Source: Pseudomonas abietaniphila
Lineage (GTDB): Bacteria; Pseudomonadota; Gammaproteobacteria; Pseudomonadales; Pseudomonadaceae
Direction of reading: 5' to 3'
Length of the DNA: 64,000 nucleotides
NCBI RefSeq assembly: GCF_039697315.1
Contig: NZ_CP155619.1
Span: 1,426,001 to 1,490,000, forward strand
Shown here: piece after piece, positions 30,690 to 40,724 of the stretch
Layout: each line of letters opens with the position of its first letter
Numbering within the stretch: the first letter of the stretch is position 1
Program-made: the position numbers and the translations under genes
The notes under the pieces: generated by a model
The model's database searches: none
Told to the model about the DNA's origin: nothing
What the model saw: only the letters and a program-made list of their open reading frames with translations

Positions 30690-32168
30690 TCAATCCGGCA
30701 ACTGCACCAGTCCGTCTTCATCGGTCATCGCGCGTTCAAGCAAATCGGCTGGCAGATTCTTGCTCGCCCGAGCGCCCAAGAGCTTCAGTTGCTCGCTACG
30801 ACTGACAAGGTTGCCGCGTCCTTCGACCAGCTTGTTCCGCGCTGCACCGTAGGCTTTGTCCAGCTGCTGCAAGCGACTGCCGACCTCGTCCAGATCCTGG
30901 ATGAACAGCACGAACTTGTCATACAGCCAGCCCGCTCGTTCGGCGATCTCTCGTGCATTCTGACTCTGACGCTCCTGTTTCCACAGGCTGTCGATGACAC
31001 GAAGCGTGGCCAGCAGGGTGGTCGGGCTGACAATGACGATGTTGCGATCAAAGGCATCCTGAAACATGGTCGGTTCGGCCTGCAGCGCCGCCGAAAAAGC
31101 TGCTTCAATGGGTACGAACAGCAAGACGAAGTCCAGGCTGTGCAAACCTTCCAGCCGTTTATAGTCTTTACCGGACAACCCTTTGACGTGATTACGCAGT
31201 GACAGGACGTGCTGCTTCAGCGCGGCCTGCGCGATCACGTCGTCGTCGGCCGAGACATACTGCTGATAAGCCGTCAGGCTGACCTTGGCGTCCACAACGA
31301 CCTGTTTGTCGCCTGGCAGCATGATCAGCACATCGGGTTGGAAGCGCTCGCCATCCGGACCTTTCAGACTGACCTGCGTCTGGTACTCGCGGCCCTTCTC
31401 AAGGCCGGCGTGTTCAAGCACCCGTTCAAGAATCAATTCTCCCCAGTTACCCTGGGTTTTCTGGCCCTTAAGGGCGCGGGTGAGGTTGGTTGCCTCATCG
31501 CTCAAGCGCTGATTGAGCTGTTGCAGGCGCTCCAGTTCCTTGCCGAGGGAGAACCGCTCGCGTGCTTCCTGTTGATAGCTCTCTTCCACACGTTTCTCGA
31601 ACGACTGGATGCGCTCTTTAAGCGGGTTGAGCAACTGCCCCAACTGCTGCTGGCTGGTCTCCGCGAAACGCTGCTCACGCTCATCGAAAATTTTCCCTGC
31701 CAACTCGGCAAACTGCGCGCGAAGTTCATCCCGCGAGCCCTGCAGGTCATTCAGGCGTTGCTGGTGGCTCTCTTGCTGCTCACGCAGTTCGGCGTTGAGT
31801 GACGCGCACTGCGAATCCAGGCGACGTAATTCGACTTCCTTGTTGCTGCGCTCCTGCGCCCAGTCTGCCTGTGCCTGACGCGCCGCGTCATGTTGCTGGC
31901 GCAGCAACTCCACCTCACGGCGCAACGCTGCAAGATCCGCCTGTTTGACGGCATTGGCCTGGCCCAGATCGCTGATTTCATCGCGGCAAGCATCGAGCTG
32001 CGCGTTAAGCCCGTCCTGAGCCATCTGCGCGTTGCTCAAGCGCTCGTCGAGCAACGCCGACTCTGCCTCTTGCAACGTCACGCGGCGCTGCAGTTGCCAC
32101 GCCAGCGCCAGCAGCGGCACCGCCGCCGCACCCAATCCCAGCAACAGGCTGGTGAGGTCCAAAGCCAT
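30690..32168 (-). CDS. rmuC: DNA recombination protein RmuC
   Basis: 492 aa starting MALDLTSLLLGLGAAAVPLL (32168), with GGGA about 7 bp before the ATG. One N-terminal membrane helix (~5-24), a long coiled coil (~30-230, rich in Glu, Gln, Arg) and the conserved RmuC nuclease-like domain (~240-440; GNWGELILERVLEHAGLEKG, DGERFQPDVLIMLPG, VVDAKVSLTAYQ). RmuC limits inversion and recombination at short inverted repeats. The PD-(D/E)xK-like residues D and xAK are visible in PDVLI...VVDAK. Confidence 0.94.
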   Translation of the reverse strand: MALDLTSLLLGLGAAAVPLLALAWQLQRRVTLQEAESALLDERLSNAQMAQDGLNAQLDACRDEISDLGQANAVKQADLAALRREVELLRQQHDAARQAQADWAQERSNKEVELRRLDSQCASLNAELREQQESHQQRLNDLQGSRDELRAQFAELAGKIFDEREQRFAETSQQQLGQLLNPLKERIQSFEKRVEESYQQEARERFSLGKELERLQQLNQRLSDEATNLTRALKGQKTQGNWGELILERVLEHAGLEKGREYQTQVSLKGPDGERFQPDVLIMLPGDKQVVVDAKVSLTAYQQYVSADDDVIAQAALKQHVLSLRNHVKGLSGKDYKRLEGLHSLDFVLLFVPIEAAFSAALQAEPTMFQDAFDRNIVIVSPTTLLATLRVIDSLWKQERQSQNAREIAERAGWLYDKFVLFIQDLDEVGSRLQQLDKAYGAARNKLVEGRGNLVSRSEQLKLLGARASKNLPADLLERAMTDEDGLVQLPD

Positions 32169-33123
32169 CAACATTTCCCGACTCCACAATTCATGCTGGC
32201 GGCATTATGCGCAGAAGCGGACATGAATTCAGATTCCGATTCAGTGATCGAGGCGTGAAAGCAATGAGAAATGAGCGGCGAGAAAGAAAGCGTCGTTCAG
32301 CTTCGCAAAGGCGCGGACTAGAGCAACCCAATGGGACAATCCACAGAACCTGTGGATAACTCAGTGGACAACGCCCCTTTAACCCCCGCAAACGCAGGTA
32401 GAATGGGGCCTGCGTTCAAACTGACGATTTTTTCACCAACAAAAAAAAGCGATGCTTTTCATTGACTTAATAAATCGTTGCCTGAAATCAGCCTCTTACG
32501 AGCGAATATGACAGTAAGATGGCAGCTAAACGCGTTAATGTGCACAAGTCAATTCCCCATCGCTATAAGCGACGCTTCGAGCAGCGTCAGTCGTATCTTA
32601 ACCCTCGAAAATGCGGCAAATAGCCACCTAAGCACTGCGCATCGCGACGCTTTTTTTAACAGCGCCCTTCCCTTCGGCTGTCAAATCCGTTAGCATCGCC
32701 GCCGTTAGTACCAAGCTGAAAGTCAATTCTGATCGAACAAATCCCCCAGCCATGATTTGCTGCTGAGCAATCAGACTGAAAAAAGGGATCGATCACCTCG
32801 ATGGTTTCCAGACATGAACTTGCACAGCCTGACGAATAGTCGCAGGTGTGAAAAAGCGTTCATGGCCTGCTCAAACCAGCCTGCAAATTGATCAGGATCT
32901 TCACCCCGAGCATCGAACCTTTGCTCCTGTTGTGTCGCCTGCCCTCCTAAGTACCTACCAGTCAGCCCAGCGCCACATGATAACCGCGCTTCAACTGGCT
33001 GCTTTTGTTCCAGACAGGTTCTGCGCCCTACCCTGACTCGCATTCGAGCATCGGTCCGCGTTTACTGGAACGTTTTTATTTTGCACGCCTCTTATTGCGT
33101 GTCGATTCAGGAAACACCATTAC
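32169..33123. other. 955-bp stretch without a convincing gene
   Basis: Between divergent rmuC and a 74-aa gene. It contains TCCACAGAACCTGTGGATAA (32340-32359), which includes a perfect DnaA-box sequence (TTATCCACA on the minus strand) within an inverted repeat, then a lower-GC stretch with A- and T-runs (32410-32700). Short ORFs in the right half show no recognisable motif or good ribosome-binding site. An unannotated small RNA or decayed gene is possible. Confidence 0.4.
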
Positions 33124-33348
33124 ATGACTACTCATATTCAGACTCAAAACGCTATTCGTACCCTTACAAACGCCTTCGCACCGATGGACTGCCTGATCAT
33201 GGCGGCCCGTAAAGGCTGCTTCAGCTTCACCATCGTCAACGAACACGGTATCGCGCGCCACAGCGAGCGCCTGTATCCCGATCAGTACTCCAGCGCCGAA
33301 CCGCTGCAGGCCGTGATCGAGCGCACGCGTCAGGCACTGACAGCCTGA
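33124..33348 (+). CDS. Small conserved hypothetical protein (74 aa)
   Basis: MTTHIQTQNAIRTLTNAFAP followed by MDCLIMAARKGCFSFTIVNE, HGIARHSERLYPDQY and a C-terminal helix. AGGAAA lies ~10 bp before the ATG and an intrinsic terminator follows 35 bp after the stop, so it is probably a real monocistronic gene. The alternating hydrophobic central strands suggest a small alpha/beta fold. I recognise no domain. Confidence 0.7.
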   Translation: MTTHIQTQNAIRTLTNAFAPMDCLIMAARKGCFSFTIVNEHGIARHSERLYPDQYSSAEPLQAVIERTRQALTA

Positions 33349-33382
33349 TACCGTTCGTCGGCTGAAAAAATCGGGCACCCGA

Positions 33383-33412
33383 GCCTCACCCTTAAACGGT
33401 GGGGCTTTTTTG
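33383..33412 (+). terminator. Intrinsic terminator of the 74-aa gene
   Basis: GCCTCACC-CTTAAAC-GGTGGGGC (one G-U wobble) followed by TTTTTTG. Confidence 0.85.
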
Positions 33413-33627
33413 TGTCTGTTTTCCTTATGGAAAAGTGTGCAGCCTAATCGCTGGGCGACCTATGGCGCGCGATGCAAATCGGGAAATATTTTAAAAACAG
33501 CCCTTTACACCGTAAATATGACACTACACTTCAAGTCAAGCGGTCTGAGCCGCTTCCGGTGGGCCCAACCCAGATCACCGCTGCCAAGCACCAGGGCCCA
33601 CCGGCTCATTCACTTCCCGAGGGTGTT

Positions 33628-34119
33628 ATGGGAATCGCCGCCAGTGACCTGTGCCGTCATGTGATCCGCCCTACGCTGATCTATCTCGGCCGCCATCATC
33701 CCAGAGCAGAATCATTCCTGCTTGCGGTTGCCGCCAGCCAGTCCGCACTGGGCGCAGAACTCGACACCCAGCGGGGGCACGGCCTCTACAGCATCTCCGA
33801 CACCCTTCACCACAAAGTCTGGGACGAATACCTGGCGAAGGACCCCGACCTCGCCAGCCTGGTCAGAGGGCTGGCCAGCCAGCACGCCTTTCTGAGTGGT
33901 CCGGACCTGGAACTCACCGTCAACCTGCGTTACTCCACCGCGATTGCCTGGCTGATGGTCGAGGCCAGCCATCTCTCGTTGCCTGCCGAAGATGATTTGC
34001 TGGGGATGGCCCGAATTTGGCGCCGGATATTTCAGCCCCAGGGTCGCCTCCAGGATTTCACGACGGCTTGGCAAACTACAGTTCGCCCCCTGTTTCAGGC
34101 CGAACCGGCCATTTTGTGA
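33628..34119 (+). CDS. Phage-lysozyme-like protein without the catalytic glutamate
   Basis: 163 aa starting MGIAASDLCRHVIRPTLIYL (33628; GAGGG 7 bp upstream). VIRPTLxYLG, AESxLLAVAA, GHGLYSISDTLHHKVWDEYL and LVRGLASQ resemble phage transglycosylase/lysozyme-like proteins as I recall them, in which AAQESGLG supplies the catalytic Glu. Here that segment is AASQSALG, so the Glu position is Gln (Q38). There is no signal peptide. It may be a domesticated, non-catalytic phage protein. The family link is from memory of sequence patterns. Confidence 0.5.
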   Translation: MGIAASDLCRHVIRPTLIYLGRHHPRAESFLLAVAASQSALGAELDTQRGHGLYSISDTLHHKVWDEYLAKDPDLASLVRGLASQHAFLSGPDLELTVNLRYSTAIAWLMVEASHLSLPAEDDLLGMARIWRRIFQPQGRLQDFTTAWQTTVRPLFQAEPAIL

Positions 34120-34258
34120 CTTTGCGGTTTCGCTGACGTTCGCAGCAATTCTTCCGGATTGTCCTACAAGAACTGCTCTATCTCGGGTGATCCAGCCTAT
34201 AGCGCGTTATGAAAAATATTGGTAATTTCCGCGCGGTGATCAACAAGGAGTTCTAACA

Positions 34259-35557
34259 ATGAAAAAAACAATGATCAAATCCAGCCTCAGTCTCGCCATT
34301 ACACTCGCCTCCACCCAGATTTTCGCATCCGGTTTCGCCCTTAACGAACAAAGCATCAGTGGTATGGGGACCGGCTATGCGGGCCGTTCCTCCTCGGCCG
34401 ATGATGCCAGCACCGTTTACGGCAACCCGGCCGGCATGTCGCGCCTCAAACGCCAGCAAGTGACTGTGGGCGTTGCCGCGATCGACGCCAAGACTGACAT
34501 CTCCGATACAAGCGGCAGAAGCAGCGGCACCAACAAAGGCGACATGGTTCCGTTCATCGCTGTGCCAATGGGTTTCTACGTTAACCCTGTCGATGAACAC
34601 TGGGCCTTCGGCCTGGGCGTTTACGCCCCGTTCGGTCTGGTCACCGACTACGAAAGCAGCTTCCAGGGCCGTAACTTCGGCAGCAAGAGCATCGTTAAAG
34701 TCGTCACCTTCCAGCCAACGATCAGCTACGCGTTCAACGACAAGGTGTCGATCGGTTTTGGTCCGACCATCAACCGCATCTCCGGTGCTCTGGAATCGAA
34801 CCCGAACCTGAGCGGCATCACCGCTCCAATCACCGGTCGTCCAGCGGGCGACGGTCGCGTTCAGGTCAAAGGCGACGACGTCGGCTATGGCTTCAACGCC
34901 GGTATCCTCGTGCAGGCGACCGACACTACGAGCGTGGGCCTGACGTATCACTCGAAAGTCACCTACAAGCTTGATGGCCACACTGAGGTCACTCCCGGTG
35001 CAGGCGTTCCTCCAGCGCTGCTGAGTGCAGGGCGTTATGACGCCAAGCTCAGCCTGGACACGCCAGAGTCGGTCGACTTCTCGGTCACGCAGTCGATGAA
35101 CGATGCGTGGAAGGTCTATGCGGGCGCGACCTGGACTCGCTGGAGTCGTCTGGAAGACATCACCGTCAAGAACTCCGGCGTGAGCGGTGGTGCTCTGGCA
35201 CCTCGTCTGTTCGGCACCATCACTGAGGAGCAAAACTGGCACGACACCTGGGCTTACGCCATCGGTACCTCTTACCAGTTGAATAAGCAGTGGGTGCTGC
35301 GTACCGGCCTGTCGTTCGACCAGTCGCCTACCAACAACGAGAACCGCTCGCCACGTATCCCGAGTGGCGATCGTACAATCTTCAGCCTGGGCGCCGGCTA
35401 CAACCTGTCTGACGACCTCACGATCGATGTTGCTTACTCCTACCTGAAAGAAGAAGACGTCAAGGTTCGCAACGTCAGCCCACTGGGTCAGACGTACAAC
35501 GCCAAGTATGAAAACAGCGCCAACGGCTTCGGCCTGGGCCTGACTTACCGCTTCTGA
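34259..35557 (+). CDS. FadL-family outer membrane transport protein
   Basis: 432 aa with a signal peptide (MKKTMIKSSLSLAITLASTQIFA) followed by SGFALNEQSISGMGTGYAGRSS, the N-terminal hatch typical of FadL, and a beta-barrel ending ANGFGLGLTYRF with a terminal Phe. It has the NPAGM signature. Members pass long-chain fatty acids or other hydrophobic compounds across the outer membrane. AAGGAG precedes the ATG. It converges with the glutathione peroxidase as PA1287/PA1288 do in P. aeruginosa (recalled). Confidence 0.92.
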   Translation: MKKTMIKSSLSLAITLASTQIFASGFALNEQSISGMGTGYAGRSSSADDASTVYGNPAGMSRLKRQQVTVGVAAIDAKTDISDTSGRSSGTNKGDMVPFIAVPMGFYVNPVDEHWAFGLGVYAPFGLVTDYESSFQGRNFGSKSIVKVVTFQPTISYAFNDKVSIGFGPTINRISGALESNPNLSGITAPITGRPAGDGRVQVKGDDVGYGFNAGILVQATDTTSVGLTYHSKVTYKLDGHTEVTPGAGVPPALLSAGRYDAKLSLDTPESVDFSVTQSMNDAWKVYAGATWTRWSRLEDITVKNSGVSGGALAPRLFGTITEEQNWHDTWAYAIGTSYQLNKQWVLRTGLSFDQSPTNNENRSPRIPSGDRTIFSLGAGYNLSDDLTIDVAYSYLKEEDVKVRNVSPLGQTYNAKYENSANGFGLGLTYRF

Positions 35558-35602
35558 TGCAGTCGGCGGGACCGGCAGATCACCGGTTCGCCAGACAGAA
35601 AA

Positions 35603-35634
35603 CCCCGCAGCCAGCAATGGCTGCGGGGTTTTTC
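35603..35634. terminator. Bidirectional terminator between fadL-like and gpx genes
   Basis: AAAACCCCGCAGCC-AGCAAT-GGCTGCGGGGTTTTT: a 10-bp stem flanked by an A-run on the left and a T-run on the right, so it works on both strands. Confidence 0.93.
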
Positions 35635-35666
35635 GTTATGGAGGGGACAAACCTGTCGCTTGAGAA

Positions 35667-36218
35667 TCAGGGCCTGGACGCGATCGCTTTCTCGATTGCC
35701 GAAATCAGCTGCGGATCGTCCGGCGTGGTTGTGCTCGGAAAACTGGCGACGACGTTGCCTTTGCGGTCCACCACATACTTGTAGAAATTCCAGCGCGGCG
35801 CATTGCTCTGTTCTGCGAGCACCTTGAACAGATTGATCGCATCGGATCCCCGAACCGGCTGGGGCTCGGTCATGGTGAACGTCACACCATAATTGACATA
35901 GCAGACCTTGGCGGTTTCAGCGGCGTCGTTGGACTCCTGCTTGAAGTCGTCAGAAGGCACGCCGAGCACCTCCAGCCCTTGGCCCTTGAAGCGTTGATTG
36001 AGGGCTTCCAGGCCTTTGAACTGCGGCGCGAAGCCACAGAAACTCGCGGTATTGACCACCACCATCGGTTTGCCGGCGAATTGTTTACACAGGTCGATAT
36101 CCTGCTTCGCCCGCAGCTTGGGCAAGTCACCTTGCAACAACGGCGGGCAGTCGGCCGCCATCGCAGCGCCGCTGATGGCGAACATTAGAAGAGGAAGGCA
36201 GATCCAGCGAGTTCTCAT
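35667..36218 (-). CDS. Periplasmic glutathione-peroxidase-family protein
   Basis: 183 aa from [20 protein letters not shown] (36218; a start four codons upstream is also possible) with a cleavable signal peptide ending AMA. The peroxidatic cysteine is C61 in NTASFCGF, and the later Trp is kept in [13 protein letters not shown]. The usual NQF motif that supplies the catalytic Gln is here SDDF, so the classic Cys-Gln-Trp triad is incomplete. It is probably a thioredoxin-type peroxidase of lipid or small hydroperoxides. Confidence 0.85.
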   Translation of the reverse strand: MRTRWICLPLLMFAISGAAMAADCPPLLQGDLPKLRAKQDIDLCKQFAGKPMVVVNTASFCGFAPQFKGLEALNQRFKGQGLEVLGVPSDDFKQESNDAAETAKVCYVNYGVTFTMTEPQPVRGSDAINLFKVLAEQSNAPRWNFYKYVVDRKGNVVASFPSTTTPDDPQLISAIEKAIASRP

Positions 36219-36371
36219 GGTGGCGTCCATTCAAGGCAGGAAGTTCGTCCCACGCTACTCCCTGCCATCGCGGCTGCCTAGCCGGTCGTATGATTTACAC
36301 GACACACCGACCTGTGACCTCCCTGCAGGAGCGACTCGCGCCTAGAGGCATTGCATTGAGCAGAATCCAGA

Positions 36372-37106
36372 TCAAACCGACAACGCCAACACCACCAGAA
36401 CCAGCACCTCAAGCAGCTCCAGCGTCGCGCCGGCGGTATCTCCGGTGCTGCCGCCCAGACGCCTGAGCATCAGTCGCCGCAGCCAGAAAAAGCCAGCGGT
36501 CGCCGCCAGCACTGCTGCAACACCTGCCCAGCCGGCGATCAGCACACACGCGGTGGCAGTGATCCCCAACACCTTGAAACCCAGCGGCCGCGGCAGGTGC
36601 TCGGCCAATGCCTGGCCCAGCCCGCCCGCGCGCACGTAAGGCGTGTTGAGGAACAATCCCAGCATCGCCGCCCGGCCGATGACCGGCGCCAGCAGCAATC
36701 CCACACTGTGACGACTCTCGATCAACGCTAGCAGCGCCGTGAATTTCAACAGCAGCACGATCACCAGCGTCACCACCGCGATCGGCCCGCTGCGAGGGTC
36801 TTTCATGATCGTCAGGGTCCGCTCTCGGTCGCCGAATCCACCGAGCCAGGCGTCGGCACTGTCCGCTAGCCCATCCAGGTGTAGACCGCCGCTCAACAAC
36901 ACCCAGGCAGCCAGCAACAAGGCAGCGTGCAGAAACAGGGGTGCGCCGTGGAGCAGCAGATTCAGCGCCATCAGCATGGAACCGAATAGCACGCCCACGG
37001 CGGGATAGAACAGGAGTGATCGGCCCAGCTCTTGGGGCGTTGGCATGCCCGGCAAACGAATCGGCAAGCTGCTGAGGAATTGCAAGGCGATCCAGAACGG
37101 CAGCAT
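36372..37106 (-). CDS. cobS: Adenosylcobinamide-GDP ribazoletransferase
   Basis: The last step of the nucleotide-loop pathway: joins AdoCbi-GDP with alpha-ribazole(-phosphate) to form cobalamin (phosphate). 244 aa, an integral membrane protein with ~6 helices. Signatures are GGLHLDGLADSADAWLGGFG and GSTGDTAGA near the C-terminus. It is also called cobV in Pseudomonas. It follows cobC with TAG directly abutting its ATG and is the last gene of the ten-gene run. Confidence 0.95.
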   Translation of the reverse strand: MLPFWIALQFLSSLPIRLPGMPTPQELGRSLLFYPAVGVLFGSMLMALNLLLHGAPLFLHAALLLAAWVLLSGGLHLDGLADSADAWLGGFGDRERTLTIMKDPRSGPIAVVTLVIVLLLKFTALLALIESRHSVGLLLAPVIGRAAMLGLFLNTPYVRAGGLGQALAEHLPRPLGFKVLGITATACVLIAGWAGVAAVLAATAGFFWLRRLMLRRLGGSTGDTAGATLELLEVLVLVVLALSV

Positions 37107-37679
37107 CTAGACCTCCGTCAACGAGCCGTCAGCTGCAACATTCAAGCTGAACAACCCACCATGACCCACGATCACTTGCAGCAGCTGTTCACGAGGCAAC
37201 CCTCGGGCCTGAGCCAGCAACAGGCGCATCACCCCGCCGTGACTGACCACCAGAAGGCGCTCGCCCTCATGGCTGCGCTGCAACCGCTCCACCGAACCCA
37301 GAACCCGTTCGGAAAAGGCCAACACGGGTTCGCCATTGGGCGGCGTGAAGGTGTAGGGATTTTCCCAAAAACGGCCGAGCCCCTCGGCGTCTGTCTCCAT
37401 CAATTGCGCGGTGCCAATCCCTTCCCAGTCGCCAAAATGCAGCTCCTGCAGATCGCTTTCCAGATGCAAAGGCAACGACAGCCGCGCCGACAGCTCTTCA
37501 GCAAACCGCGCGCAACGTTGCAGTGGCGAACTCACGATACGATCCCAGGGCCCCGCCTCGCTCACTGCGGCACGCATCTGCTGCCAGCCGAGGTCGGTCA
37601 GGGCATCATCGAGACTGCCACGCAGACCGCCGCCGAGCACGGTTTCGCCGTGACGAAGCAGGTCAAGACGCAAGGTCAT
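37107..37679 (-). CDS. cobC: Alpha-ribazole phosphatase (histidine phosphatase family)
   Basis: 190 aa with the phosphohistidine motif LLRHGETV near the N-terminus, [25 protein letters not shown] and the second histidine in VVSHGGVMR. Removes the 5'-phosphate of alpha-ribazole or of cobalamin phosphate. Start ATG overlaps the cobT stop (ATGA). Confidence 0.92.
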   Translation of the reverse strand: MTLRLDLLRHGETVLGGGLRGSLDDALTDLGWQQMRAAVSEAGPWDRIVSSPLQRCARFAEELSARLSLPLHLESDLQELHFGDWEGIGTAQLMETDAEGLGRFWENPYTFTPPNGEPVLAFSERVLGSVERLQRSHEGERLLVVSHGGVMRLLLAQARGLPREQLLQVIVGHGGLFSLNVAADGSLTEV

Positions 37680-38728
37680 GCCGGACGGTCCGCCACGGCC
37701 GCTTCAGCGAAGGTCGCCATGCCGTTGTGCAGCTCGCAGGCCAGTCGCAGCAACGGCACGGCCAGCGCAGCGCCACTGCCCTCGCCCAGGCGCAAACCCA
37801 GTTCCAGCAGCGGCTCGGCCTGCAACGTTTCAAGCACGTGGCGATGGCCTGGCTCGGCGCCACGGTGACCGAAGAACAACCACTGACGACACGAAGGATT
37901 GATACGCACCGCCACCAGCGCGGCCACCGTGCAGATAAAACCGTCCACCAGCACGGCAATGCCTTCCTGCGCGCACGCCAGATACGCGCCCACCAGCGCC
38001 GCCATTTCGAAGCCGCCCAACGCGCGCAGGCTGCCCAGCGCGTCACCGGCCTGTTCGGCGTGCAGTTGGAGCGCCTGCTCGATCACCTTCGCCTTGTGAT
38101 GGATGCCCTGCGCATCAAGCCCTGTACCCGGCCCGACCAGCAACGGGGCCGGGCAATTGAGCAGCGAGCACGCCACCGCGCTGGCCGCCGTGGTGTTGCC
38201 GATGCCCATTTCGCCGCCGATGAACAACTCGGTGCCGGCCGCCTTGGCGCGAAGTACGCTGTCGCGACCGCCCGCCAGCGCGGCCTCCAGTTGCGCCTGG
38301 GTCATCGCCGGTCCTTTGGCGAAATTGGCGGTGCCCGCTCCCAGATTGAGATGGCGGACACCCGGCAGGTTCAGCGGCGACACCGTGCCGAGATCCACCA
38401 CATCCAGTTGCGCGGACAGTTGCCGGGCCAGCACGCTGATCGCCGCGCCGCCCATGATGAAGTTGTGCAGCATTTGCCCGGTGACGGCTTGGGGATAGGC
38501 CGAAACACCTTCAGCAACCACGCCATGATCCCCGGCAAAAATGGCGATCCAGACGTTGCCGACGCTCGGTTTCACTCGACCTTGCAGACCGGCCAGTTGC
38601 ACGGCCACCGCTTCCAGCTGGCCCAGTGAACCGGTCGGTTTGGTCAATTGCTGCTGTCGGGCCAGCGCCTGCTCGCGGCTGTGTTCGTCGACTTCTCGTG
38701 CGGGGGCGAGCCACCAGGCATTACTCAT
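37676..38728 (-). CDS. cobT: Nicotinate-nucleotide--dimethylbenzimidazole phosphoribosyltransferase
   Basis: 350 aa from [20 protein letters not shown] (38728). Makes alpha-ribazole-5'-phosphate from dimethylbenzimidazole and nicotinate mononucleotide. Signatures: [29 protein letters not shown] and the catalytic Glu region near the C-terminus ([14 protein letters not shown]). The next enzyme in the lower-ligand route, BluB, is encoded in the same run. The ATG overlaps the cobU stop (ATGA). Confidence 0.96.
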   Translation of the reverse strand: MSNAWWLAPAREVDEHSREQALARQQQLTKPTGSLGQLEAVAVQLAGLQGRVKPSVGNVWIAIFAGDHGVVAEGVSAYPQAVTGQMLHNFIMGGAAISVLARQLSAQLDVVDLGTVSPLNLPGVRHLNLGAGTANFAKGPAMTQAQLEAALAGGRDSVLRAKAAGTELFIGGEMGIGNTTAASAVACSLLNCPAPLLVGPGTGLDAQGIHHKAKVIEQALQLHAEQAGDALGSLRALGGFEMAALVGAYLACAQEGIAVLVDGFICTVAALVAVRINPSCRQWLFFGHRGAEPGHRHVLETLQAEPLLELGLRLGEGSGAALAVPLLRLACELHNGMATFAEAAVADRPA

Positions 38729-39246
38729 AGTGCGGATCCTTTCAGGGTCATGGGCAGTCCGGCGACGGTGAATACCACGCGCTGGCAATGCTCGGCCAAC
38801 GCCTGATGCAACCCGCCGGCTTCATCGACATAACGACGGGTCAGCTTACCGAGAGGCACGACGCCCAGCCCGGTTTCGTTGCTGACGAAAATGATTTCGC
38901 CGGGCAATTCAGCCAGGCAATCGAGTAGAGATTCGCGCTCCTGCGCCAGTCGCTGCGGATCATCCAGCATCAGCAGATTGGTCAGCCACAGGGTCAGACA
39001 GTCCACCAACAGGCAACGGTCAGGCCCCGCGCTTTCCTTTAATACACGTGCCAGCTCAACCGGTTCTTCGATCAGCCCCCAGTGGTCCGGACGGCGCTGA
39101 CGGTGCAGCGCCACGCGTTGGTTCATTTCACCGTCCAGCGGTTGACTGGTGGCGATGTACATCACCTCAAGTCCGCTGTCGCTGGCGAGTTTTTCCGCCA
39201 GCCGACTCTTGCCGGATCGCGCCCCACCCAGAATCAATTGCAGCAT
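38725..39246 (-). CDS. cobU: Adenosylcobinamide kinase / guanylyltransferase
   Basis: 173 aa with a P-loop GGARSGKSR at residues 7-15, the catalytic histidine-containing LHRQRRP stretch and [11 protein letters not shown]. Phosphorylates and then guanylylates adenosylcobinamide. Called cobP in Pseudomonas nomenclature. It shares one base with the cobQ stop (TGATG). Confidence 0.96.
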   Translation of the reverse strand: MLQLILGGARSGKSRLAEKLASDSGLEVMYIATSQPLDGEMNQRVALHRQRRPDHWGLIEEPVELARVLKESAGPDRCLLVDCLTLWLTNLLMLDDPQRLAQERESLLDCLAELPGEIIFVSNETGLGVVPLGKLTRRYVDEAGGLHQALAEHCQRVVFTVAGLPMTLKGSAL

Positions 39247-40724
39247 CAGGCTGGCTCCAGTCCGCAGAGTTCACGCAGCAACGGGCCATCCAGGTGCTTC
39301 TCCACCAGGTCGGCCAATCGGTCGATGTCGCGCTCGCGCAAGGCGTGGTAGTCCACCGTCTGAACGTTCTGCAGACCGGCCCAGCGCAGCAGCGCACTGC
39401 TCGACGCCGGGTTTTCGAACAGTCCGTGTAGATAGGTGCCCAGTACCTGGCCATCGGCACTGCGTGCGCCGTCGCAACGACCATCGCCGAGCTGCACCAG
39501 CGGGTTCTCCAGCGCAGGCCCTGTCGTCACGCCCGCATGAATTTCATAACCGCTGACGTCCGCGTCTTCCAGCGTCAGACGGCCGCGCACGTTGCACAGT
39601 TGTTTTTCCTGCTCCAACACCGTACTCATGGCCAGCAATCCCAGACCGGGGCTTGACCCCGCTGCGCCCTCGAGGCCCAGCGGATCGTGCAGTTCCTCAC
39701 CCAGCATCTGCAGCCCGCCGCAAATGCCCAGCACTTTGCCGCCGTAACGCAAGTGACGGCTGATCGCCGTGTCCCACCCGTTATTACGCAAGTAGGTCAG
39801 GTCGCTGCGCACGCTCTTGGAACCCGGCAGGATGATCAGGTCCGCCGCCGGAATCGGCTGGCCGGGCCCGACAAATTGCAGGTTCACTTGCGGGTGCAGG
39901 CGCAGCGGGTCGAAATCGGTGTGATTGCTGATGCGCGGCAGGACGGGCACGACGACGTTGAGCACCTGTTCGGCCTTGTCGGTCTGGCGCTGATCCAGAC
40001 CGTCTTCAGCCTCAAGGTGCAAATCCATCACGTACGGCAACACACCCACCACCGGTTTGCCGGTGCGCTGTTCCAGCCAGTCGAGGCCCGGTTGCAATAA
40101 CGCGATGTCCCCGCGGAAACGGTTGATGACGAAGCCTTTCACCCGCGCCTGCTCGCTGGGCGACAGCAGCTCCAGCGTGCCGACCAGATGGGCGAAGACG
40201 CCACCGCGATTGATGTCGGCCACCAGCAGGACCGGACAATCCACAGCTTCGGCGAAGCCCATGTTGGCGATGTCACCCGCACGCAGATTGATTTCGGCCG
40301 GCGAGCCCGCGCCCTCCACCATCACCACCGGCCACTGTTCGCTCAGCCGTTGATGCGACGCCAGCACCGCTTTCATCGCGATTGCTTTGTAATCGTGATA
40401 CGCCACGGCGTTCATGGTGGTCACCGCGCGACCGTGAATGATCACTTGTGCGCCGGTGTCGCTGTTGGGTTTGAGCAGGACCGGGTTCATGTCGGTGTGC
40501 GGTTCAAGGTGACAGGCCTGGGCCTGCACGGCTTGGGCACGCCCGATCTCGCCGCCGTCTGCGGTGACCGCGCTGTTGAGCGCCATGTTCTGCGGCTTGA
40601 ACGGCACGGTGCGCACACCCTGACGCGTCAGCCAGCGGCACAGCGCGGTCACCAGCGTGCTCTTGCCGGCATCCGACGTGGTGCCCTGCACCATCAGGGT
40701 CTTGCCGGTTTTCGGAGTGTTCAT
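39246..40724 (-). CDS. cobQ: Cobyric acid synthase
   Basis: 492 aa; amidates four side chains of adenosylcobyrinate a,c-diamide using glutamine and ATP. N-terminal dethiobiotin-synthase-like ATPase ([20 protein letters not shown], ~12-30) and C-terminal glutamine amidotransferase with the nucleophile Cys in [10 protein letters not shown] and a catalytic His in TYLHGLFEN. The ATG overlaps the cobD stop by four bases. Confidence 0.97.
   Translation of the reverse strand: MNTPKTGKTLMVQGTTSDAGKSTLVTALCRWLTRQGVRTVPFKPQNMALNSAVTADGGEIGRAQAVQAQACHLEPHTDMNPVLLKPNSDTGAQVIIHGRAVTTMNAVAYHDYKAIAMKAVLASHQRLSEQWPVVMVEGAGSPAEINLRAGDIANMGFAEAVDCPVLLVADINRGGVFAHLVGTLELLSPSEQARVKGFVINRFRGDIALLQPGLDWLEQRTGKPVVGVLPYVMDLHLEAEDGLDQRQTDKAEQVLNVVVPVLPRISNHTDFDPLRLHPQVNLQFVGPGQPIPAADLIILPGSKSVRSDLTYLRNNGWDTAISRHLRYGGKVLGICGGLQMLGEELHDPLGLEGAAGSSPGLGLLAMSTVLEQEKQLCNVRGRLTLEDADVSGYEIHAGVTTGPALENPLVQLGDGRCDGARSADGQVLGTYLHGLFENPASSSALLRWAGLQNVQTVDYHALRERDIDRLADLVEKHLDGPLLRELCGLEPA

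Noticed and set aside
32340..32359. DnaA box considered as a replication origin or dif site
   Set aside because: Only one perfect box was found, with no oriC-type cluster and no dnaA/dnaN neighbours; no dif-like sequence recognised.
32771..33043. 90-codon minus-strand ORF in the gene-poor stretch
   Set aside because: No ribosome-binding site of note, no recognised domain; composition resembles random high-GC frame.
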